The notes below the pieces were generated by a model. It was given only the letters and a program-made list of their open reading frames with translations, had not been told where the DNA came from and did not search any database. A stretch of DNA of 64,000 bases, taken from NCBI RefSeq assembly GCF_004331465.1, contig NZ_SJKB01000019.1:62001-126000 (forward strand), given 5' to 3'. The DNA is from Kribbella pittospori (lineage in GTDB: Bacteria > Actinomycetota > Actinomycetes > Propionibacteriales > Kribbellaceae). Positions 51,840 through 59,845 of the stretch are shown here, piece after piece; within the stretch, counting starts at the first letter, position 1; each line of letters opens with the position of its first letter. The translations under genes and the position numbers were made by a program.

Positions 51840-52835
51840 ATGGCCGAGGACAGGTACGTCTCCACCGGCGGACTGCCCGGAACGGTCGCGGTGGTCGAGC
51901 TGGTCGAAGCGGCGTACGAGCTGGGCCGCGGGATCGGCGACGGGACGGTGTCGGACGTGTACCCGGCGCTGACCCGCGTCGACCCGGAGGCGTTCGGAAT
52001 CTGTGTCGCGGCCAGCGACGGCCGGCTGGCCGAGGCGGGCGACTCGCGGACCCCGTTCACCATCATGAGCGTCGCGAAGCCGTTCGTGTTCGCGCTGGTC
52101 AGTCAGGCGATCGGTGTCGAGGCGGTGCGCGCCCTCGTCGGCGTCAACGCGACCGGTCTGCCGTTCAACTCGGTGCAGGCGGTCGAACAGCCCCCGGCCG
52201 GACGCACCAATCCGATGGTCAACCCCGGGGCGATCGCGACGACAAGCTTGACGCCAGGTACGTCGCTCGAGGACCGCTGGAGGTTCATCGTCGACGGCCT
52301 GTCCCGGTTCGCGGGTCATGAGCTCGCCCTGGACACGGAAGTGCTCACGTCGGCGCTGCAGACGAACCATCGCAATCGTGCCCTCGCCGAGTTGCTCCGC
52401 AGCGACGGCGGCCTGGTCGGTGATGCGGTCGAGGCGACCGTGCTCTACACCAGGCAGAGCTGCCTGAGCGTCACCGCGGTGGATCTGGCGGTGATGGGCG
52501 CGACGCTGGCGGACGGCGGGGTGTGCCCGACGACCGGCGTACGAGTGATCGACCCGGACGTCGCCCGGGTGACGCTGGCCGTGATGACGATCGCGGGGCT
52601 GTACGAGACCTCTGGCGACTGGCTGCTCGACGTCGGCGTTCCGGGCAAGAGCGGGATCGGCGGCGGCATCGTGACCGTTTCGCCGGGCAAGGGCGCACTG
52701 GGCACGTTCGCGCCGCGCCTGGACCACGCGGGCAACAGCGTCAAAGGGCAGTGGACGGCACGGTTCCTGTCTCGTCACCTCGGACTCGATCTGCTGGCCT
52801 CACAGCCGGTCCCGCCGGCCGCCGACGTGTCGTGA
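51840..52835 (+). CDS. glsA: glutaminase
   Basis: A 331-residue serine-dependent beta-lactamase-fold glutaminase, which makes glutamate and ammonia from glutamine. The catalytic SVAK motif has Ser77 and Lys80; NPMVNPGAIATTSL carries the conserved Asn; QTNHRNRALAELL and the Tyr in VLYTRQSCLSV follow; GKSGIGGGIVTVSPGKGALG is the oxyanion region. It begins one base after the SLC13 stop. The operon context suggests glutamate or ammonia supply, for nutrition or acid stress. Confidence 0.95.
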   Translation: MAEDRYVSTGGLPGTVAVVELVEAAYELGRGIGDGTVSDVYPALTRVDPEAFGICVAASDGRLAEAGDSRTPFTIMSVAKPFVFALVSQAIGVEAVRALVGVNATGLPFNSVQAVEQPPAGRTNPMVNPGAIATTSLTPGTSLEDRWRFIVDGLSRFAGHELALDTEVLTSALQTNHRNRALAELLRSDGGLVGDAVEATVLYTRQSCLSVTAVDLAVMGATLADGGVCPTTGVRVIDPDVARVTLAVMTIAGLYETSGDWLLDVGVPGKSGIGGGIVTVSPGKGALGTFAPRLDHAGNSVKGQWTARFLSRHLGLDLLASQPVPPAADVS

Positions 52836-52839
52836 GTGC

Positions 52840-54000
52840 TCAGGGTGCGGCGAGCGTCAGCGTGGTGGTGGCCGTCTGACCTGCTCGGGAGTAGGTCAGC
52901 TCGATGGTGTCGCCGACCTTGCGGGTCAGGGTCGCGACGACGATCTGTTCGCTGCTCTGAGCCGGCTGGCCGTCGATCTTGGTGATGATGTCGCCTGCCT
53001 TGAGACCCGCCTTCACGCCCGGACCTCCGGCGTCGACGGAGACGACGAAGAGACCGGATGGGTTGCCCGACGCATTCGCGAGGGCCGGCGGGATCTCCTG
53101 GACCTGCAGGCCGGTGGTCGGATGGCCAGGCTCCCCGGTACGGACGAGTTCGTCGGCGATCGGGCTCGCGAGGTCGACCGGGATCGCGAAGCCGAGGCCG
53201 ACGCTTCCGCCGCCGGAGACGCCGGACGCGTTCGGGACGGTGGCGATCGCAGCGTTGACTCCGACGAGACGCCCGGAGCAGTCCACCAGGGCGCCGCCGC
53301 TGTTGCCGGGGTTGATGGCCGCGTCGGTCTGGATGGCGCCGATCAGGTGATGGGTCACGCCATCGCCCGGCACAGGTACATAGCGATCCAGCGCACTGAC
53401 GATGCCGGAGGTGACCGTGCTGGCGAGTCCGAGCGGAGCGCCCAGGGCGACGACAGGCTGCCCGACCTGCAGCTCGGCGGACGAACCGAATGTGATCACT
53501 GGGCGATCCTTCGCAGCGTCCGCGGCCTTGAGTACGGCGAGGTCGGTGCTGGGATCACGGCCGACGATCGTGGCGTCCGAGCTCGTGCCGTCGCTGTACT
53601 GCACGGACACTTTGCCGCCGTTGGCCGCGACCGAGATGACGTGGTCGTTGGTGAGGATGTAACCGCCGTCCTTGAAGATCTGTCCCGAACCGGTGCCGGC
53701 CGAGGCGCCGCTGCTGGCCGAGATCGTCACGATCGACGGCAGGATCTCGTTCGCGACCGGGATCGCGGCGCACATCGCCGTACTCGGATCCGCCGCGGCG
53801 GTGGACGAGGCGTCAGCGGATCCGCCGTTGCGATCCACCAGCGCGAAGATGAGGGAGGTGATCAATGCGCCCACGACGGCGCCACCAAGGATCGCCAGGG
53901 ACAGGCTGCGAGTGAGCCGGAAGCGACCCCGGCCGTCCGGCGGTGTGCCGTCCGGTGGTGTGGCTGCCGGATCGGGCTGTCCGTTGTCGGCCTGGACCAT
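52840..54000 (-). CDS. HtrA/PepD-type S1C serine protease with PDZ domain
   Basis: A 386-residue membrane-anchored envelope protease. A cytoplasmic Pro-rich N-terminus is followed by one helix (about 32-55), then the trypsin-like domain with His120 (TNDHV), Asp153 (DPSTDLAVL) and Ser234 (GNSGGAL), and a C-terminal PDZ domain (about 285-386, GLFVVSVDAGGPGVKAGLKA, GDIITKIDG). It degrades or refolds damaged envelope proteins. The gene stop is 4 bp from the convergent glsA stop. It lies 20 bp downstream of the Vps62-like gene, and a shared operator candidate (54097) sits 97 bp upstream. Confidence 0.93.
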   Translation of the reverse strand: MVQADNGQPDPAATPPDGTPPDGRGRFRLTRSLSLAILGGAVVGALITSLIFALVDRNGGSADASSTAAADPSTAMCAAIPVANEILPSIVTISASSGASAGTGSGQIFKDGGYILTNDHVISVAANGGKVSVQYSDGTSSDATIVGRDPSTDLAVLKAADAAKDRPVITFGSSAELQVGQPVVALGAPLGLASTVTSGIVSALDRYVPVPGDGVTHHLIGAIQTDAAINPGNSGGALVDCSGRLVGVNAAIATVPNASGVSGGGSVGLGFAIPVDLASPIADELVRTGEPGHPTTGLQVQEIPPALANASGNPSGLFVVSVDAGGPGVKAGLKAGDIITKIDGQPAQSSEQIVVATLTRKVGDTIELTYSRAGQTATTTLTLAAP

Positions 54001-54020
54001 CTGGACCTCCTCTGGCCCAC

Positions 54021-56021
54021 TCAGGAGTCGGAGCGCACCACATGCTCGACGCTCCCGTCGCCCACCCGAGAATAGGTTCGCCGGGCGCCGGACATGTCAC
54101 CCGATCCAGGTGAAGCCGGTACGGATGTGGCGCGGTCGAAGTACAGGTAGGCGACGGCCGATCCGGCGAGTGGCATCGCGAGCGCGAAGAGCAGCGACGA
54201 GATCACGTTGATGAGGACCGGCGACAGGTCGGTGGCGAGGAGCAGGACGATCCCGGCGATCGGTCCGGCGGCCAGTCCCAGCCCGATGATGATCGCCAGC
54301 GGTACGGCGGTCCGCCACCAACGTCCCCGGACGAGCATCCGGCTGCGTCTGAGCGCCGTACCTCCCGAGGAGTGCTCCGCCACCACGACCGGTATGGCGA
54401 ACGCCCGGCTGGCCGCGTAGTAGATGGCCACCGGGATCGTCGCCACGAAGAACGCCAGCACTGCGAGCACGACGAAGTACTGCACGGCCACCCGGGTCAG
54501 CGGCCGCCGGCGCGAGAAGACATGGCGCAGTATGCCCATCGCGGTGACGGCCTCGCCTCGATCCAGCTGGTCGAGCATCCTCGTCACGGCGGCGAGCAGT
54601 ACGACGTACGCCGCGATCGTGAGGATCGTGACGGCCAACGTGATCAAGGAGGCCCAGAAGCCCGGAGCGTTCTCTGTCGGCGCGCCGAGGTCGGTGGGTG
54701 CGTCGCGTCTGGCGACCTGGAATCTTGCGAGAGTCACAGTCGCCAGGCTCAGGATGATGAACGCCGCCGCGAAACCCGCGAACAGACCGGGTCGGTGCCG
54801 GAACAGGCGTAGCGCGGCGACCACGGTCTGACCCCAGACGCGCCGCCTCCTGGCCGGCAGCGGGGCCGCATCGGTCCACTGCGTACGACTCGCCGCGAAC
54901 CAGATCAGCCCGATGAGCGCCGCGAGTATCAGGCCCAGCAGCCAGGGTCGGTCGAGGGTTTCGCGGACCAGGTTGGATCCGGTGGCGACCGCGGCGCAGA
55001 AGGCGCCCGTGCTGCTCGGACCCAGCAAGGTGCCGGCCGGCACCGTACCGCTGTCATCCCGCCAGGTGTCCTCGGCGTCCTGGATGGGCGTGAGCCACGA
55101 CGTTTTCATGTTCGGGCCGGTCGGCCCGTCGAAGAACGAGCGCTGCCGTTCGCCCCATCTGCCTTCGAATCCAAGCCAGGGGTACTCCTGCAGGTAGTCC
55201 GCGCGGGTCAGCGGGACGTAGGCGACCCGTGGTCTGATCGCGGCTTGCGGTCTGGTCGTGTCGTCGCAGCCCAGTCCTTCCGAGCCACGACCGAGGTACA
55301 AGCGCTGGCCGTACTTGTTGGCATGTGAACCGGCCGCCGGGTAGACGACCGGATGGGTTCCGTCGACGACCTCGAGCTTGGCGTCGCCCCAGCGAGCTCG
55401 CTCAGCGCCTCCGTGCTGGCTGAATCCAACCGCCGTCGGCTCCGTGGCCAGTGCGGCCGCAGGCGTCGCCGCGTCGAAGATGAGCTGGATCGATTCCCAG
55501 TCGCCTTCGTGGGTGTTGTTGTAGTCGTTGAAGACGTAGAAGAACCAGTACTCCAGCGAAAGCTTGCCGGGGAACGCCGGATCGGCGACGACATGGGCAT
55601 AGACGGTAGCCGGGTGGACCGCGTTGATCAGCGCCGACCACTCGGCGTACGTGCAGCCGGGACGGAGCGGATCGCCGGGGAAGTCGAGGAAGTGCCCCGG
55701 GAACCCGAGGGTGATGTCCTTGCCTTTCGGCTGCGTCTTGACCAGGTCCGGCGGTTGCCACGGACCGCGGAGTGCGACCTGTTGATCGCCGAGCACGGCC
55801 TCGACGTCGGTGGGCTGGAACTGCTCGCCGTCGTCGCACCTCGGCGATTCCTCCTGCAGCTTGACGACGGGGGAGTAGCGATCGGCCAGTGCTTGCGCGG
55901 CGGGGTCGTCCGGCGAGGCGGTGGTGCCGGCTGCTGCCGAGTCCGGCAGCCAGAGGATCGTCAAGGTGAGGAACGCGAACAGCAGTGGCGGCAGGGATCG
56001 TCTCCAGGCGCGGGCCGTCAT
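54021..56021 (-). CDS. Vps62-like secreted domain fused to a membrane domain
   Basis: A 666-residue protein. Residues 1-34 form a signal peptide (LLFAFLTLTILWLPDSAAAG). Residues 40-350 resemble the Vps62 domain of fungi and bacteria: ADRYSPVVKLQEESPRC, LEYWFFYVFNDYNNTHEGDW with ESIQLIFD, YPAAGSHANKYG and a final FFDGPTGPN. Residues about 370-630 hold six hydrophobic helices. I start at the ATG at 56021; a longer frame (56060) adds 13 residues before the signal. The molecular role is unknown; the HxGDW block could be catalytic or metal-binding. A shared operator candidate lies 70 bp upstream. Confidence 0.78.
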   Translation of the reverse strand: MTARAWRRSLPPLLFAFLTLTILWLPDSAAAGTTASPDDPAAQALADRYSPVVKLQEESPRCDDGEQFQPTDVEAVLGDQQVALRGPWQPPDLVKTQPKGKDITLGFPGHFLDFPGDPLRPGCTYAEWSALINAVHPATVYAHVVADPAFPGKLSLEYWFFYVFNDYNNTHEGDWESIQLIFDAATPAAALATEPTAVGFSQHGGAERARWGDAKLEVVDGTHPVVYPAAGSHANKYGQRLYLGRGSEGLGCDDTTRPQAAIRPRVAYVPLTRADYLQEYPWLGFEGRWGERQRSFFDGPTGPNMKTSWLTPIQDAEDTWRDDSGTVPAGTLLGPSSTGAFCAAVATGSNLVRETLDRPWLLGLILAALIGLIWFAASRTQWTDAAPLPARRRRVWGQTVVAALRLFRHRPGLFAGFAAAFIILSLATVTLARFQVARRDAPTDLGAPTENAPGFWASLITLAVTILTIAAYVVLLAAVTRMLDQLDRGEAVTAMGILRHVFSRRRPLTRVAVQYFVVLAVLAFFVATIPVAIYYAASRAFAIPVVVAEHSSGGTALRRSRMLVRGRWWRTAVPLAIIIGLGLAAGPIAGIVLLLATDLSPVLINVISSLLFALAMPLAGSAVAYLYFDRATSVPASPGSGDMSGARRTYSRVGDGSVEHVVRSDS
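54097..54113 (-). promoter_or_regulatory. palindromic operator candidate upstream of the HtrA gene
   Basis: TCACCCGATCCAGGTGA is identical, in the same orientation, to the site at 56091. It lies 97 bp before the protease start, within the last codons of the Vps62-like gene (coding SPGSGD), so it would control the protease independently of the upstream gene. Confidence 0.5.
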
Positions 56022-56090
56022 TTCCACAGCATGCGCACGACGTACCGGTCTCCACACCATCCGGCTCTGGCGTCACTTCGGCGGCCCAGG

Positions 56091-56107
56091 TCACCCGATC
56101 CAGGTGA
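56091..56107 (-). promoter_or_regulatory. palindromic operator candidate upstream of the Vps62-like gene
   Basis: TCACCCGATCCAGGTGA (arms TCACC and GGTGA, 7-bp spacer) lies 70 bp before the ATG at 56021. It is one of four related sites between 41.8 and 56.1 kb. Confidence 0.5.
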
Positions 56108-56193
56108 TCCATGCGTCCGTCCGTAGTTCCGTCAGCGCAGAGTGCACGCGCATCCGGGTTGCCGCCATGAAACAGGGATACCCAGCAGCCGGT

Positions 56194-56226
56194 CTCCCCC
56201 TGTCCGGGGGAGGCCGAAGGACCCGG
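56194..56226 (+). promoter_or_regulatory. hairpin and DevR-like half-palindrome in the leader of the 80-residue gene
   Basis: CTCCCCC (56194-56200) and GGGGGAG (56206-56212) form a hairpin; GGGTCC-TTC-GGCC on the other strand (about 56213-56226) resembles the GGGNCNNTNGNCCC box of DevR/DosR-type hypoxia regulators in actinobacteria, but imperfectly. It lies 45-75 bp before the ATG at 56270. Confidence 0.3.
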
Positions 56227-56269
56227 CCCGCAGCAGAGTCATGGGGACGGGGCGTGAAAGGGGGTCGTC

Positions 56270-56512
56270 ATGGGCCACTACGTCATCAGGGTCAAGGGCG
56301 AACTGTCGCGCGACCTCACCGATGCCTTTCCCTCGATGACCGCCGATCCCGAGCCGGCGCAGACAGTGCTGCACGGGTTCCTCGACGATCAGGCGGCACT
56401 GGCCGGCATCCTCAACCACCTCGACATGCTCGGCATCAACATCATCGAGGTCCTGCAAGTGCCCTCGACCCGCCCGCCCGACGACGACCCCTCACCCAGC
56501 ACCGCGCAGTGA
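56270..56512 (+). CDS. conserved small actinobacterial protein of unknown function
   Basis: An 80-residue protein with AAAGGGGG upstream of the ATG. The sequence has a beta-alpha-beta look (HYVIRVKGELSRDLTDAFPS, HGFLDDQAALAGILNHLDML, GINIIEVLQV), like a small ferredoxin-like or ACT-type fold, then a Pro/Asp-rich tail. I do not recognise a named family. It is alone on its transcript, with a structured leader. Confidence 0.75.
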   Translation: MGHYVIRVKGELSRDLTDAFPSMTADPEPAQTVLHGFLDDQAALAGILNHLDMLGINIIEVLQVPSTRPPDDDPSPSTAQ

Positions 56513-56600
56513 TCCGGCCGGTGGATCACACTCACAGGCCTGCTGTGTATTGGCGGCCGATTGATTTGTCCGGACGTGTCGGCGAGGTCACAGGGATCTG

Positions 56601-56618
56601 ACTGACTGATCAGTCAGT
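56601..56618. promoter_or_regulatory. 18-bp perfect palindrome, operator of the ferritin-like/TetR operon
   Basis: ACTGACTGATCAGTCAGT is perfectly self-complementary and contains the TGA-CTGATCAG-TCA pattern typical of TetR sites. It lies 65 bp upstream of the ATG at 56683; the TetR gene is the second gene of this operon, so autoregulation is likely. Confidence 0.7.
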
Positions 56619-56682
56619 TATCTTGCTACGCTCGGCAGTGCTGCACTTGGGGCATTCCTGTCGATGGAGTGAGGTGCCGACC

Positions 56683-57609
56683 ATGGCGCTTGCGGATGTG
56701 TCTGTGTCTCGCCGGAGAAAGGCCCGGCGGGAGGAGTCGAGGCTGGCCGACCATGTCGACCGGCTGGGGGAGGAACACCCACCGATCCCGCTCGACAGTG
56801 TCGACTACACGATGAAGCGGCCCGGCCTGCTCGCCGAGCGGTTCGGGTCGGTCCTGGCCTACATGTCGCGGGTCGAGCTCGAGGTCGAACGGAACGTGAT
56901 CGAGCTCAACATCCTGCTGCCCGATCCACCCGAGGTCGATCAGCATTTCTACGCCGACGTGTGGATGCCGCAGGAGACGCACCACGGCCTGATCCTCGAC
57001 CGGCTCCAGGTCCTGGCCGGTCTCGAGCCCACCAACCCCAACCTGACCGACGTGTCGTTCCGGCTCAAGCTGCTCGGGGCGCTCGGCCGGGTGGGCGCGG
57101 TCCAGGACGTCAGCCGGATGCTCTACTACCTGACCGGCCTGGCCACCGAGCGATCGGCGGTGCTTGCCTACAACAAGCTTCACGCCGGCATGCTCGAGCT
57201 GGGGGAGCGGGCCGTCGCGAGGACCGTGGTCGCGCCGATCCGCCGCCAGGAGCCCGGGCACTTCGCGTACTACCAGATCGCCGCTCGTGGTCTCTGGTCG
57301 CAGTTGGGCGGTTGGCAGAAGTGGCTGGTGCGCACGCTTCGACGGAAGACGTTCGGCCCGGTCGGTGCCGAGAACAAGCAGCAGCGGCTGGAGTTCGGCA
57401 AGGCGATCCGCTCGCTGGGCATCGTCACCGGTGACGACGCGGATCTTCAGCACTATGCCGATCAGGTCGGCCGGGTCGAGCACGAGTTGCTCTGGGCCCA
57501 CCGGCGCGGTCTGCGGGTCCCGAAGTACGTGTTCGAGTCGTTCCGCCGGGCCGCCCACGCGTCCGCGGACCTGGACGGTGATCACCAGCCCGCTCCGGGG
57601 CGGGCCTGA
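56683..57609 (+). CDS. ferritin-like di-iron protein
   Basis: A 308-residue helical protein with a plausible di-iron site: Glu65 (or Glu67/69) in SRVELEVERNVIELN, E98-x-x-H101 (QETHH), Glu156 (TERSAV) and E190-x-x-H193 (RQEPGHF). Two glutamates and two ExxH pairs match the ferritin-like/acyl-desaturase ligand pattern, so oxygen-dependent chemistry (hydroxylation, desaturation or alkane-type oxidation) is likely. The basic N-terminus (RRRKARREE) is unusual. I use ATG 56683; the frame opens at 56623. It overlaps the TetR gene by one base (TGATG). Confidence 0.78.
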   Translation: MALADVSVSRRRKARREESRLADHVDRLGEEHPPIPLDSVDYTMKRPGLLAERFGSVLAYMSRVELEVERNVIELNILLPDPPEVDQHFYADVWMPQETHHGLILDRLQVLAGLEPTNPNLTDVSFRLKLLGALGRVGAVQDVSRMLYYLTGLATERSAVLAYNKLHAGMLELGERAVARTVVAPIRRQEPGHFAYYQIAARGLWSQLGGWQKWLVRTLRRKTFGPVGAENKQQRLEFGKAIRSLGIVTGDDADLQHYADQVGRVEHELLWAHRRGLRVPKYVFESFRRAAHASADLDGDHQPAPGRA

Positions 57610-58193
57610 TGATGACCGCCGCCGCTTCCGGGCGCCCCTCCAAACGTGAAGCCATCATCGAGACGGCCGAGCGCCTGTTCGCCGACCGCGGGTACGACGC
57701 GACGTCGACGGCGCTGATCGCGCACGAGGCCGGCGTACCGGCCGGCCTGGTGTTCTACCACTTCGCCACCAAGCTGGATCTCCTGCTGGCCATCGTGCAC
57801 GAGCGGCCGACACCGGGTGAGGTGCTCAGGACTGCCGCCCGTGGCCGCTCGGTTCACCGGCGGTTGCGGGCCGTGGTGTCGTCCATGGCCGAGGAACTGG
57901 AACGCAATCGGGCGGCGCGGATCATCGTCTTCCGGGAGGCGCAGGCCCGTCCCGAGATCGCCGAGCGCGCGGCGGAGTTGTTCGACGAAGCCACCACCAC
58001 GGTCGCGGAGATCCTCAGCGGCGCCGAAGACGTCGTCGCCGAACCGGACCGGGTCCGGACCGCCGCGGACCTCATCGTCAGCCGGGTCTTCCTCGACATC
58101 ATCGCGTTGGGTCAGGCCGACACCGCGACCAAACGCCACGCAGCCATGATCGACCTCATCGAGGAGTCACTCACCACCCCGCACGCCGAGTGA
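57609..58193 (+). CDS. TetR-family regulator of the ferritin-like operon
   Basis: A 194-residue TetR protein. The helix-turn-helix spans residues 14-60 (IIETAERLFADRGYDATSTA, then GVPAGLVFYHFATKLDLLLA), with a helical C-terminal ligand domain. The ATG overlaps the preceding stop by one base. The 18-bp palindrome at 56601 is the probable operator. Co-transcription with a fatty-acid-desaturase-like protein suggests a lipid-type effector, which is inference. Confidence 0.92.
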   Translation: MMTAAASGRPSKREAIIETAERLFADRGYDATSTALIAHEAGVPAGLVFYHFATKLDLLLAIVHERPTPGEVLRTAARGRSVHRRLRAVVSSMAEELERNRAARIIVFREAQARPEIAERAAELFDEATTTVAEILSGAEDVVAEPDRVRTAADLIVSRVFLDIIALGQADTATKRHAAMIDLIEESLTTPHAE

Positions 58194-58208
58194 GTCGGCC
58201 AGGCAGGA

Positions 58209-58562
58209 TCAGGCGTGGCCGCCGTCCATCAGCTCGTGCAGTTTCTCGAGCGCTTCGGTGATGTCGTCGTAGTCGTTCTGGGCGGCGCGGGATTCGGCGC
58301 TGATCACTCCGCAGCGGTGGACCCGCCGGAGGTCGCCGTACGGGAACTTGTAGTGGCCCTTGGTCTCGTCGTCCATGTCGGTGTCGATCCCGAGGTACCA
58401 CCGGCCGTACTCGCGCCAGCCGTGCTTGTCGAGGTACGCGTTCTCCTCGTCCGCGGTCGGTGCGTGCTCACTCCAGTCGTCCCGCTCGTCCTTCGCGGTC
58501 TGACCCTTCCGGATCAGCGACTTCGCGTGCTCGTACGCCTTCTCGTTCAGCCTGACGGTCAC
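58209..58562 (-). CDS. conserved small protein of unknown function, coupled to DUF6328
   Basis: A 117-residue soluble protein, rich in charged and aromatic residues (LNEKAYEHAKSLIRKGQTAK, KHGWREYGRWYLGIDTD, FPYGDLRRVHRCGVISAESR). I start at the GTG at 58562, since GGAGGC precedes it and it overlaps the DUF6328 stop (GTGA). Similar proteins occur in many bacteria, but I know no role. It ends 15 bp from the convergent TetR stop. Confidence 0.75.
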   Translation of the reverse strand: MTVRLNEKAYEHAKSLIRKGQTAKDERDDWSEHAPTADEENAYLDKHGWREYGRWYLGIDTDMDDETKGHYKFPYGDLRRVHRCGVISAESRAAQNDYDDITEALEKLHELMDGGHA

Positions 58563-59071
58563 GGTCGTTTCGCCTCCGATGCTTCTGCGGTGTCGTCCGG
58601 CTCGCGGGCTTGCCGGACGTACGCCGGGATGACGAACCAGAAGGTGACGAACCACGCCAGTACGGCGATGACGACGCCAATGGCTACCGGACGAGACGCG
58701 ACGACGTCCAGCGCGATCAGCAGTCCACCGCAGACCGCGGCGACGAGGAAGACCAGCCCGGCGCGCAGGAGGTAGTCGGCGATCGTCACCAGCCGGTCGC
58801 GCAGACCCTGCCGATACACGATCCGGTGCAACGAGATCGGTGCGAGGAACAGTGCGACCGCAAGCGCCGAGGCGATCAGCGTGCAGGCGTAGATGAAATG
58901 GGTGAAGTTGTCGGCGCCCTGGAACCGGTTCTGGAAGGCGATGCTCAGCAGGAAGGCGAACAGGATCTGCGTGCCGGTCTGGGCCAGGCGCAGTTCCTGC
59001 AGCAACTCGTTCCAGTGCCGGTCGAGGCGCTGGCCGGAGCTCTCATCCTCGCGACGGTAGTGCTGGGTCAT
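58559..59071 (-). CDS. DUF6328 family membrane protein
   Basis: A 170-residue protein with four helices. The N-terminus carries the family block ELLQELRLAQTGTQILFAFL, followed by helices near 60-80, 103-122 and 130-150 and a short acidic tail. The function is unknown. It is translationally coupled to the gene at 58562. A weaker relative of the shared palindrome (ACCCGATC with a GGT half-site at wider spacing) lies about 20 bp before its start. Confidence 0.88.
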   Translation of the reverse strand: MTQHYRREDESSGQRLDRHWNELLQELRLAQTGTQILFAFLLSIAFQNRFQGADNFTHFIYACTLIASALAVALFLAPISLHRIVYRQGLRDRLVTIADYLLRAGLVFLVAAVCGGLLIALDVVASRPVAIGVVIAVLAWFVTFWFVIPAYVRQAREPDDTAEASEAKRP

Positions 59072-59143
59072 CAGGTCTACCCGATCGTCCGGTGTTTCGG
59101 GGACCAGTACCCCACGTCACCTGCGCCTATGCGGCGTCTCGTA

Positions 59144-59845
59144 CTACGGGAGTTTGCGGGTGTCGATGAGTTGCTGGGCGACGTCGCGGAGTTTGGTGTT
59201 GGTGTCCTGGGAGTAGCGCTTGAGGATGGCGAACGCCTGGTCGTCGTTGACGTCGAAGCGTTCCATCAGGATGCCCATCGCCTGGCCGACGAGTTTGCGG
59301 GCGTCGACCGCCTGTGCCATCGATTCCTCGTGCCGCGCGGAAGCGAGGGCAACGGATGCATGCCGCGCAAGGATGTGGGCGATCGCTTCGTCGTCGGGAC
59401 TGAACGCGTCAGGTGACGGGCTGTAGAGCCCGAGTACGCCGACCGTCGAGCGACTATCGTCACCCGTCGCCAGCGGTACGTCGAGCACGCTCCGCACCCC
59501 AAGGGCGGCAACCTTCGCGGCCCACTCCGGCCAGCGGTTGTCGGTGGTGGTGTCACGGATCAGCACAGTGCTGCGTTCACGGAGCGCGGTCACCAGCGGG
59601 CCACACTCGGAGGAGAGTTGCAGGTCGTACACGTCCGCGACGACGGGGTCGGTGACCGCGGCGATCTCCGCCTGTGATCCACGGGAATACAGCGCCACGC
59701 CGGCGTACGTGCAGTTGAGCGCCAGCAGGGCGAACTGGACGACGGCATCGACCGTCTCGTCCACGCCCGAGGCGTCGTGCAACTCGACCGCCAGGCGCGC
59801 GAAGGCCATCGCCGCGTCGTTGGCGTCCGGGTCGATCATGGCCAC
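59144..59845 (-). CDS. GAF-ANTAR protein (RNA-binding antiterminator), first
   Basis: A protein of about 233 residues. A GAF domain occupies residues 15-160 (SGVDETVDAVVQFALLALNC, VRSVLDVPLATG), followed by an ANTAR domain (about 175-230: DARKLVGQAMGILMERFDVN, DDQAFAILKRYSQDTNTKLR, DVAQQLIDT). ANTAR proteins bind paired hexaloop hairpins in mRNA to prevent termination; the GAF domain senses a small molecule. The start is GTG 59845 (six bases after AGGAG) or ATG 59839; the longest frame begins at 59866. An inverted repeat lies upstream. Confidence 0.9.
   Translation of the reverse strand: MAMIDPDANDAAMAFARLAVELHDASGVDETVDAVVQFALLALNCTYAGVALYSRGSQAEIAAVTDPVVADVYDLQLSSECGPLVTALRERSTVLIRDTTTDNRWPEWAAKVAALGVRSVLDVPLATGDDSRSTVGVLGLYSPSPDAFSPDDEAIAHILARHASVALASARHEESMAQAVDARKLVGQAMGILMERFDVNDDQAFAILKRYSQDTNTKLRDVAQQLIDTRKLP

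Noticed and set aside
59082..59098. A fifth copy of the TCACC-N7-GGTGA site before the DUF6328 gene
   Set aside because: ACCCGATC is present, but the second half-site is shifted by two bases, so it does not fit the palindrome; mentioned only as a weak relative.
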